Shown piece by piece: positions 1 to 5,904 of a DNA stretch of 7,639 bases. The stretch is from an uncultured Solirubrobacteraceae bacterium (lineage in GTDB: Bacteria; Actinomycetota; Thermoleophilia; Solirubrobacterales; Solirubrobacteraceae). How positions within the stretch are numbered: position 1 is the stretch's first letter; each line of letters opens with the position of its first letter. The DNA lies in assembly GCA_902806215.1 (NCBI GenBank), contig CADCVT010000170.1:1-7639 (forward strand), read 5' to 3'. A program made the position numbers and the translations under genes. Below the pieces are notes generated by a model that saw only the letters and a program-made list of their open reading frames with translations, ran no database searches and was not told the DNA's origin.

Positions 1-120
1 ATCCAGGGACGCGGCGCCGCGTTCGTCCAGCGGATAACCGGCGACTACCTCAACGTCGTGGGCCTTCCGGTGGCCGCGCTGCTCGACCGGTGGCCCGGGG
101 TCCTGGACCCCGCACGGTAG
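1..120 (+). CDS. maf: Maf family nucleotide pyrophosphatase, C-terminal end (5' partial)
   Basis: Only the last 39 codons and the TAG stop (118-120) lie in the window. The reading frame opens at base 1 with IQGRGAAFVQRITGDYLNVV and continues GLPVAALL, which is the characteristic C-terminus of Maf/YhdE-type proteins. The family hydrolyses non-canonical or modified nucleoside triphosphates in the cytoplasm and was first named for septum inhibition in Bacillus. The catalytic N-terminal part is outside the window, so its state cannot be judged. maf is a frequent neighbour of mreBCD (in E. coli the order is mreBCD-yhdE-rng), which supports the call. Here it sits upstream of mreB and is separated from it by a hairpin, so it may be a separate transcription unit. 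Confidence 0.85.
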   Translation: MQGRGAAFVQRITGDYLNVVGLPVAALLDRWPGVLDPAR

Positions 121-144
121 ACTCAGACGCGGCTGGGGTCCGCT

Positions 145-172
145 GGCCCGTGCTCTGAGCACGGGCCGTTTT
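145..172 (+). terminator. Hairpin with short T run between maf and mreB (possible intrinsic terminator or attenuator)
   Basis: A perfect 10-bp inverted repeat is seen: ggcccgtgct at 145-154, loop ctg at 155-157, agcacgggcc at 158-167, then gtttt at 168-172. The strong GC stem followed by T residues looks like a rho-independent terminator for maf, although the T run is only four bases long. It begins 24 bases after the maf stop and ends 22 bases before the mreB ATG. It could therefore also act as an attenuator in an mreB leader. Termination itself is inferred. Confidence 0.6.
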
Positions 173-194
173 GCAGGGCTTCCGCCCCTCCACC
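173..194 (+). promoter_or_regulatory. mreB translation-start leader with small hairpin
   Basis: Between the T run of the upstream hairpin and the mreB ATG is a 4-bp stem, gggc (176-179), loop ttcc, gccc (184-187). The only purine-rich, SD-like stretch (aggg, 175-178) lies inside this stem. It is also 16 bases from the ATG, which is further than usual, so no convincing ribosome-binding site exists for mreB. No recognisable -35/-10 pair is seen in 121-194. A weak -10-like TAGACT at 118-123 has no matching -35 box. The stem is short and may be fortuitous in such GC-rich DNA. Confidence 0.3.
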
Positions 195-1250
195 ATGGGT
201 TTCTTCAGCTACCTGACAGGGTTCGGTGGCCGCGACATGGCGGTCGACCTCGGCACGGCGAACACGCTCGTGTACGTCCGCGGGCGCGGCATCGTGCTCT
301 CGGAGCCCTCCGTGGTGGCGATCGACTCGCGCAGCGGCGAGGTCCATGCCGTCGGGATCGAGGCCAAGCGCATGCTCGGCCGCACCCCCGGCACGATCCA
401 GGCGATCCGTCCCCTCAAGGACGGCGTCATCGCGGACTTCGACGTGACCGAGGAGATGCTGCGGCACTTCATCCAGAAGGTCCACCAGAACCGGTGGGCG
501 CACCCGCGCGTCGTGGTGTGCGTCCCGTCCGGGGTCACCGGCGTGGAGAAGCGCGCCGTGGAGGAGGCCTGCCTGTCGGCGGGCGCGCGCCAGGCGTACC
601 TGATCGAGGAGCCGATGGCCGCGGCCATCGGCGCCGGTCTGCCGGTCGGGGAGCCCACGGGCTCGATGGTCGTCGACATCGGCGGCGGCACCAGCGAGGT
701 CGCCGTCATCAGCCTCGGCGGCATCGTCGTCAGCCAGTCGATCCGCGTCGGCGGCGACGAGCTCGACGAGGCGATCATCAACTACGCCAAGCGCGAGTAC
801 AAGCTCTTGATCGGCCAGCAGACGGCCGAGGAGGTCAAGCTGGAGATCGGGTCCGCGTACCCGATGGAGGAGGAGGTCCAGGCCGAGATCCGCGGCCGGG
901 ACATGGTGTCCGGACTTCCGAAGACCGTGGTGCTGACCAGCGAGGAGATCCGCGAGGCGCTCGAAGAGCCCGTCTCGCAGATCGTCAACGCGGTCAAGGA
1001 GACCCTCGACCGGACCCCGCCCGAGCTGGCGTCCGACATCATGGACCGCGGCATCATGCTCGCGGGCGGCGGCTCGCTGCTGCAGGGGCTCGACGAGCGC
1101 CTGCGGGAGGAGACGCAGATGCCGGCCCACCTGGCCGAGTCCCCGCTGACGTGCGTGGCGGTCGGAAGCGGCCGCTCGCTCGAGGAGTTCGAGGTCATCC
1201 ACCGCACCAACAAGAACTCGACCCGCGGCACCAGGCGCCGCAGGTTCTAA
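195..1250 (+). CDS. mreB: Rod shape-determining protein MreB (bacterial actin)
   Basis: This is a 351-aa cytoplasmic actin homologue that forms membrane-bound filaments orienting the elongation machinery. Family signatures appear in order: the phosphate-1 loop DLGTANT at residues 18-24, EEPMAAAIG near 138-146, the phosphate-2 loop DIGGGTSEV at 161-169, and the adenosine-site AGGG at 290-293. The length fits the family (about 335-350). The ATG at 195 is chosen because it gives the N-terminus MGFFSYLTGF, a short hydrophobic/amphipathic membrane-binding segment typical of MreB. An in-frame TTG at 171 would add eight unfamiliar residues and overlaps the T run of the preceding hairpin. The protein ends in a basic tail (TRGTRRRRF) encoded partly by rare AGG codons. 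It is the first gene of the mreBCD-mrdA-rodA-RNase run, and mreC follows after 22 bases. Confidence 0.96.
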   Translation: MGFFSYLTGFGGRDMAVDLGTANTLVYVRGRGIVLSEPSVVAIDSRSGEVHAVGIEAKRMLGRTPGTIQAIRPLKDGVIADFDVTEEMLRHFIQKVHQNRWAHPRVVVCVPSGVTGVEKRAVEEACLSAGARQAYLIEEPMAAAIGAGLPVGEPTGSMVVDIGGGTSEVAVISLGGIVVSQSIRVGGDELDEAIINYAKREYKLLIGQQTAEEVKLEIGSAYPMEEEVQAEIRGRDMVSGLPKTVVLTSEEIREALEEPVSQIVNAVKETLDRTPPELASDIMDRGIMLAGGGSLLQGLDERLREETQMPAHLAESPLTCVAVGSGRSLEEFEVIHRTNKNSTRGTRRRRF

Positions 1251-1272
1251 GAACCTTGGAGATCCTTCCCAC

Positions 1273-2112
1273 GTGTACGACCGCAAGACGGTCCGCAGAC
1301 GACGAGCGGTGTTGCTGCTGCTCGTCGGCTGCTCCCTGATCCTTCTGACGGCGAGTTTCGGTGGCGGCCTGCGCTCGATCGAGCGCGGGGCGCTCGAGGT
1401 GTTCGGTCCCATCCAGGAGGGGGCGTCGAACGTGCTCAAGCCCGTCCGCGACGGCGCCGGCTGGGTCGGCGACACGCTCGACGCCAAGGGCGACCTCGAG
1501 GACGCCGAGACCGAGCGCGACCAGCTGCGCAAGCAGCTCATCGACGAGCGCGGCGCCGTCCAGCAGAACCGCGAGCTGCGGGCATTGCTGAAGATGGACC
1601 GCGACCTCAGCCTCTCCGAGCAGGGTGCCGTCACCGGCCGCGTGTTCAGCCGCTCGCCCAACGTCTGGTACTCGACCTTCAGCGTCAACAAGGGCTCGAA
1701 GGACGGCGTGCGCGAGGGCGATCCGGTCATCAACGGCCAGGGTCTCGTGGGTCGCGTGCGGATGGTCACCCGGACCTCGGCGCAGGTGCTCCTCATCACC
1801 GACGGCGACTCCGGCGTCCCGGCCAAGGTCAACGAGGAGCGCGCCTCGGGCATCGTCCAGCCCGCCGTCGGCGACCCCGACGACCTGCGGATGGAGAACC
1901 TCAAGCTCGACGGCAAGGCGCGGATCCGCAAGGGCCAGACCGTCGTGACGCTCGGGACCGTCTCCCAGCGCTACCCGTCGCGCTTCCCGCCGCAGGTGCC
2001 GATCGGACGCATCACCCGCGTCGACGAGGACGAGGGCACGATCCACGTCCGCCCGTTCGCCGACCTGCGCGAGCTCGAGTACGTCCAGATCCTCACGGAG
2101 CCGCAGCTGTGA
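1273..2112 (+). CDS. mreC: Rod shape-determining protein MreC
   Basis: This 279-aa bitopic membrane protein is the extracytoplasmic scaffold of the Rod complex, which binds and activates PBP2. A basic N-terminus (VRRRR, residues 7-11) precedes one membrane segment at about 12-28. A linker follows, then a charged coiled coil at about 70-108, then the double beta-barrel MreC domain from about 117 to 275. Characteristic family stretches include NVWYSTFSVNKGSKDGVREG (130-149), GQGLVGRV (155-162) and VPIGRI (242-247). It starts with GTG, and a GGAG at 1258-1261 lies 11 bases upstream, which supports this start. Codons 9-11 are AGA CGA CGA, unusual for this window. The stop codon overlaps the mreD start in a GTGA (2109-2112). 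A Cys at residue 20 resembles a lipobox but is more likely just part of the membrane helix. Confidence 0.95.
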   Translation: MYDRKTVRRRRAVLLLLVGCSLILLTASFGGGLRSIERGALEVFGPIQEGASNVLKPVRDGAGWVGDTLDAKGDLEDAETERDQLRKQLIDERGAVQQNRELRALLKMDRDLSLSEQGAVTGRVFSRSPNVWYSTFSVNKGSKDGVREGDPVINGQGLVGRVRMVTRTSAQVLLITDGDSGVPAKVNEERASGIVQPAVGDPDDLRMENLKLDGKARIRKGQTVVTLGTVSQRYPSRFPPQVPIGRITRVDEDEGTIHVRPFADLRELEYVQILTEPQL

Positions 2113-2690
2113 CGCCGCAGGCGCAGATCGCTCTCCGGGTCGGCGGCATCGCGCTGCTGCTGGTGATCCTCCAGACCTCTGCGCTGTCGCAGCTCTCGTT
2201 CCTCGGCGCCACGCCGGACATCGCGCCGCTCGTCGTCATCTCGGTCGGGCTGCTCGCCGGCCCGCTCGCGGGCGCCGTCACCGGCTTCGGCATGGGGCTG
2301 CTGACCGACCTGGCGCTGCTGCAGACGCTCGGCGTGTCGTCGCTCGTGCTGATCGCCGTCGGCTGGTTCGCCGGGCGGGCGCGCGAGATCCTCCGCGATC
2401 CGCAGGCGACCCTCGTGCCGCTCGCGGCGGGGGCGGCGGGGAGCCTCATCGCCCTGATGGGCTTCTCGATCATCCAGTTCCTGCTCGGCGTGGAGACGCC
2501 TGTCAGTCTTGAGCTGGTCCGTCAGATCATCAGCACCGTCCTCATCAACACGCTGTTGGCCCTTCCCGTCCACGCGCTCGTGCGGCGCATCCTCGCCCCG
2601 GCGCTGCCCGACGCCGGACGGCGCCGTCGCCGCCCGCGCCGCCCGGCCGGCGGGTCCCGCTCCACGATCTCTCCCCTGATCCAACCGTGA
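2109..2690 (+). CDS. mreD: Rod shape-determining protein MreD
   Basis: This 193-aa integral membrane protein is the MreC partner in the elongation complex. It has about five or six hydrophobic segments, at roughly residues 11-28, 37-55, 56-72, 75-89, 101-126 and 137-157. The family-typical region GFGMGLLTDL lies at 59-68, preceded by TPDIAPL (35-41). The GTG start overlaps the mreC stop by four bases, and a GGAG at 2097-2100 lies eight bases upstream, so this start is well supported. The C-terminus is a cytoplasm-type tail rich in arginine (R171-R175, R177, R178) followed by about 15 polar residues. MreD sequences are poorly conserved, so the call rests on topology plus its position between mreC and mrdA. 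Its stop overlaps the mrdA start in GTGA (2687-2690). Confidence 0.92.
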   Translation: MTPQAQIALRVGGIALLLVILQTSALSQLSFLGATPDIAPLVVISVGLLAGPLAGAVTGFGMGLLTDLALLQTLGVSSLVLIAVGWFAGRAREILRDPQATLVPLAAGAAGSLIALMGFSIIQFLLGVETPVSLELVRQIISTVLINTLLALPVHALVRRILAPALPDAGRRRRRPRRPAGGSRSTISPLIQP

Positions 2691-4732
2691 ACGTCGAAGA
2701 CAGAAGACCTCCCGTCACGCCCCAGATGGCGCTGCGCGTCGCCGTTCTCGGCGGCATCGCGCTGACCCTGTTCGGCATCGTCTTCTTCCGCTTGTGGTTC
2801 CTCCAGGTGCTCTCCGGCGACCAGTACGTCGTCCAGGCGCGCGAGAACCGCACCCGCGAGGTGCGCATCCAGGCGCCGCGCGGGGAGATCGTCGACCGCA
2901 ACGGCGCCGTCCTCGTCGACAACCGCGCGGCGAACGTCGTCAAGATCAGCCCGACCTCGTTGCCCGAGCAGACGATCGAGGACGCGGCCGCGTGGGGGCA
3001 GGCCATGGGTCGCCGCGAGCGCCGGCCGGAGGGCAAGAAGGGGCCGGTCGTCGCGCTCCCGCCGATCGCCGGAGCCGAGCTCGAGGCCCGGTACAAGCGG
3101 CTCGGACGCGTGCTCGGCATGCGCCCGACGACGATCCACCGACGCGTCATCGAGTCGCTGACGCAGTTGCCCTACTCCGCGATCACCGTGCGCTCGGACG
3201 TCCCGAGCGCGGTCATCAACTTCATCTCCGAGCGCAAGGAGAACTTCCCCGGGGTCGATCCGGCGCAGGTGTTCCTGCGCGAGTACCCGCATCGCAAGCT
3301 CGCGGCGCAGCTGCTCGGCACCGTCGGCGAGATCAACGAGGACGAGCTCGACAAACGCCGCAACCGTGGCGTCAAGCAGGGCGCGATCATCGGGAAGGCC
3401 GGCCTGGAGTACACGTACGACCGCTATCTGCGAGGCCGCGACGGCGCCACCATCCTGCGCGTCAACGCCAACGGGCGCTTCGAGCCCGGCCCGCTGCGGC
3501 AGCGCGACCCCGTTCCCGGGCGCCAGCTGCGGCTTTCGCTCGACCTCGGGCTGCAGCGCACCGGGCAGGAGGCCACGGCGTCGATCGGCGGTGGCCTCCC
3601 CGGCGCGTTCGTCGCGATGAACCCGCGGAACGGCCAGGTCTACGCGATGGGCTCGCTGCCGAGCTTCGACCCGAGCGTCTTCGCCAAGCCGATCTCGCAG
3701 GCCAAGCTCGAGCAGCTGACGAGCGACGAGAACGGGGCGCCGCTGGTCAACCGGGCGGTCGCGGGCCGCTACTCGACCGGCTCGACGTTCAAGCCGGTCA
3801 CCGCGCTCGCGTCGCTCGACAAGGGCCTGATCACGCCCGACACGGTCATCCAGGACAACGGGTGCACCAAGATCGGCACTCGCGAGGCCTGCAACGCCGG
3901 CAAGGTCCCCAACGGCCCGGTCGCGCTGCGCCGCGCGATGCAGGTGTCGTCGGACATCTACTTCTACCGGCAGGGCGTGAACCTGTTCGGCATCGACGGC
4001 GAGCCGCTCCAGGCGTGGTCGAGCAAGCTCGGCTTCGGCCGGCGAAGCGGCCTCGATCTTCCCGACGAGCAGAAGGGCCAGATCCCGGGCGAGAAGTGGC
4101 GCCAGCAGCTCAACGAGATGGAGCGCAAGTGCCGCCCGGGCAACAAGGGGATCCCCTGTTACACCGAGGAGCTGCGCGCCTACAACGTCGGCGACAACGT
4201 GAACCTCGCGATCGGCCAGGGCGAGATCGCGGCGAGCCCGCTCCAGGTGGCGATCTCCTACGCGACGATCGCCAACGGCGGCAAGGTGCCGCGCCCGCAC
4301 ATCGGCCTCGAGGTCCGCGACCGCTCCGGCCGCGTCGTCCAGGAGATCGACCCGGGCACCGCCCGCAAGGTCAAGATCGACCCGGCCCATCGCCAGGCGA
4401 TCATGGACGGGCTCGCGATGGCGGCCCAGACGTCTCCGGGAACGTCGGCGCACGTCTTCCAGGGCTGGCCGCACGCCCGGCTGCCGGTGTTCGGCAAGAC
4501 CGGCACGGCGCAGGTCCCGATCAGCGCGACGGTCCTCGTCGACCAGTCGTGGTACGCCGCCTACGTGCCGCACGAGTCCAAGCCGATCGTCATCGCCGCG
4601 ACCGTCGAGCGCGGCGGGTTCGGCGCCGACCGCGCCGCGCCGATCGTGCGCCGCATGCTGGCCAAGCACTTCGACCTCGGCGAGAAGGCCGGGCGCGTCC
4701 CCGCGTCGGCGCAGGCGGCGCGGGCGGACTGA
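2687..4732 (+). CDS. mrdA: Penicillin-binding protein 2, class B transpeptidase of the Rod complex
   Basis: This 681-aa membrane-anchored DD-transpeptidase crosslinks lateral-wall peptidoglycan and partners RodA. A single N-terminal membrane segment spans about residues 16-40. The non-catalytic pedestal follows, with RGEIVDRNG at 65-73 and GKAGLEYTYD at 236-245. The transpeptidase domain covers about 300-660. All three active-site motifs are present: S366-T-F-K369 with the nucleophilic serine, S421-S-D423 (the SxD form usual in PBP2) and K604-T-G606. The GTG start overlaps the mreD stop, and no Shine-Dalgarno sequence is visible, so translation probably depends on coupling. An in-frame ATG at 2726 is possible but would shorten the cytoplasmic end. 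Codons 6-7 are tandem AGA. The only four cysteines form two C-x8-C pairs (393/402 and 482/491) in the extracytoplasmic domain. Confidence 0.95.
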   Translation: MNVEDRRPPVTPQMALRVAVLGGIALTLFGIVFFRLWFLQVLSGDQYVVQARENRTREVRIQAPRGEIVDRNGAVLVDNRAANVVKISPTSLPEQTIEDAAAWGQAMGRRERRPEGKKGPVVALPPIAGAELEARYKRLGRVLGMRPTTIHRRVIESLTQLPYSAITVRSDVPSAVINFISERKENFPGVDPAQVFLREYPHRKLAAQLLGTVGEINEDELDKRRNRGVKQGAIIGKAGLEYTYDRYLRGRDGATILRVNANGRFEPGPLRQRDPVPGRQLRLSLDLGLQRTGQEATASIGGGLPGAFVAMNPRNGQVYAMGSLPSFDPSVFAKPISQAKLEQLTSDENGAPLVNRAVAGRYSTGSTFKPVTALASLDKGLITPDTVIQDNGCTKIGTREACNAGKVPNGPVALRRAMQVSSDIYFYRQGVNLFGIDGEPLQAWSSKLGFGRRSGLDLPDEQKGQIPGEKWRQQLNEMERKCRPGNKGIPCYTEELRAYNVGDNVNLAIGQGEIAASPLQVAISYATIANGGKVPRPHIGLEVRDRSGRVVQEIDPGTARKVKIDPAHRQAIMDGLAMAAQTSPGTSAHVFQGWPHARLPVFGKTGTAQVPISATVLVDQSWYAAYVPHESKPIVIAATVERGGFGADRAAPIVRRMLAKHFDLGEKAGRVPASAQAARAD

Positions 4733-5901
4733 TGGCCGCGAGCCCGATCCTCGATCCGAAGGACGAGCGCCTCCAGCCGCGCCGGCGCGAGCCGACCCGC
4801 GGGCTGCTGCTCGGGATCGACCCGATCCTGCTGCTCGCCACGCTCGGCCTGTGCGCGTTCTCGGTCGTCGCGATCGAGGCGACCACGCAGTCGCAGCTCG
4901 CCTCCCGGCAGGCCATCTTCATCGCGATCGGCCTCGGCCTCGTGCTGCTGGCGAGCCAGGTCGACTACTCCCGGCTGCGCGAGCTCAAGTACGGGCTCTA
5001 CGCGATCATGATCGTGAGCATCCTCGCGGTGCTCCTGCTCGGCGACGAGACCCGCGGGTCACGCCGAGCGCTCCAGGCGGGGCCGATCGAGCTCCAGACC
5101 TCCGAGCTCGGCAAGGTGCTCCTCGCCGTCGCGCTCGCCGCGTTCCTCGTCGACCGCACGCGCGCGCTCGGCAACCGCCAGACGACCGCTCGGATCATGC
5201 TCATCGCGCTGATCCCGACGGCGCTCGTGATGTCCGGCGACCTCGGCTCGGCGCTCGTCTACGTCGCCATCGCGTTCGCCGTCCTCTTCGTCGCCGGCAC
5301 GAGCTGGAAGCACTTCGCAGCGCTGTTCGCGCTCGTCCTCGCGGCGGTGGCGCTCGTGCTCGTCGCGGCGCCGGCGATCGGCGTCGACGTCCTCAAGCCC
5401 TACCAGCAGGAGCGGCTCACGTCGTTCCTGCACCCGAGCGACGACCCGAACAAGGCCGGGTACCAGCAGAACCAGTCGAAGATCGCCATCGGCTCGGGCG
5501 GACGCCTGGGCCTCGGCGACAACGCGACACAGACCGAGTTCGACTTCCTCCCCGAGGAGCACACGGACTTCATCTTCGCCGTGGTCGGCGAGCGCTGGGG
5601 CTTCATCGGCGCCGCGCTCGTCCTCTCGCTGTACGCACTCCTCGTCTGGCGAGGACTGCGGATCCTGACGATGGCCAAGAACCTCTACGGAGCGCTGATC
5701 GCCGGCGGCATCGTCGCGATGATCCTGTTCCAGGTCTTCATCAACGTCGGGATGAACGTCGGGATCATGCCCATCACGGGCATCCCGCTCCCCCTCATGA
5801 GCTACGGCGGCTCGAGCGTGCTCACCACGCTGCTCGCCGTCGGGCTCCTCCAATCCATCCACGCGCAAGCCCGCGCGTCGAGAAAGGGCCTTCTCACGTG
5901 A
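4732..5901 (+). CDS. rodA: RodA, SEDS-family peptidoglycan glycosyltransferase
   Basis: This 389-aa polytopic membrane protein polymerises lipid II into glycan strands with PBP2. Roughly ten hydrophobic segments are seen from about residue 28 to 378, with a large extracytoplasmic loop at about 215-285. That loop contains PEEHTDFIFA (274-283), whose D279 corresponds to the essential SEDS aspartate (D280 in B. subtilis RodA). The C-terminal signature GIPLPLMSYGGSS is at 350-362. The ATG at 4732 overlaps the mrdA stop in TGATG; its frame stays open far upstream within mrdA only because of GC content. The region usually reading GxxRW...QPSE is GSRRALQAGPIELQTSE (109-125), so the common Trp is Ala113 and the common Pro is Thr123. 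FtsW is the main alternative, but the adjacent mrdA and mre genes favour RodA. Confidence 0.94.
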   Translation: MAASPILDPKDERLQPRRREPTRGLLLGIDPILLLATLGLCAFSVVAIEATTQSQLASRQAIFIAIGLGLVLLASQVDYSRLRELKYGLYAIMIVSILAVLLLGDETRGSRRALQAGPIELQTSELGKVLLAVALAAFLVDRTRALGNRQTTARIMLIALIPTALVMSGDLGSALVYVAIAFAVLFVAGTSWKHFAALFALVLAAVALVLVAAPAIGVDVLKPYQQERLTSFLHPSDDPNKAGYQQNQSKIAIGSGGRLGLGDNATQTEFDFLPEEHTDFIFAVVGERWGFIGAALVLSLYALLVWRGLRILTMAKNLYGALIAGGIVAMILFQVFINVGMNVGIMPITGIPLPLMSYGGSSVLTTLLAVGLLQSIHAQARASRKGLLT

Positions 5902-5904
5902 GAA
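5880..5904 (+). promoter_or_regulatory. 14-bp perfect palindrome and competing hairpin over the rodA stop/RNase start
   Basis: The sequence ttctcacgtgagaa (5891-5904) is a perfect palindrome centred between 5897 and 5898, exactly at the first base of the RNase GTG codon. As RNA it can form a 5-bp stem with the loop acgu, which holds the first two bases of the start codon. The same ttctc (5891-5895) can instead pair with gagaa at 5880-5884, which puts the SD-like aaggg (5884-5888) in or next to the loop. The two folds are mutually exclusive. Palindromes of this length are not very rare by chance, so function is inferred. Confidence 0.35.

Noticed and set aside
118..123. TAGACT as a -10 box for mreB
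   Set aside because: It has only four of six matches to TATAAT and no -35-like element at suitable spacing. A promoter cannot be supported from this.
1321..1335. Lipobox-like LVGC at MreC residues 17-20
   Set aside because: It matches a lipoprotein cleavage pattern, but hydrophobic residues continue past the Cys (SLILLTASF), so the segment looks like an ordinary MreC membrane anchor.
123..1931. Minus-strand open frame of about 602 codons across mreB and mreC
   Set aside because: It spans two real genes and their spacer on the other strand, shows no family motif, and is explained by GC-driven lack of stops.
2522..4669. Minus-strand open frame of about 715 codons antisense to mrdA
   Set aside because: It lies wholly opposite the convincing PBP2 gene and is dominated by Arg, Ala, Asp, Leu and Val. 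GC-rich coding DNA lacks stops in complementary frames. No domain is recognisable.
2794..4731. Plus-strand frame open for about 646 codons upstream of and continuous with rodA, suggesting a giant fusion
   Set aside because: The upstream part is a shifted-frame shadow of mrdA with low-complexity Arg/Ala/Pro sequence. The RodA homology begins at the ATG at 4732, which overlaps the mrdA stop.
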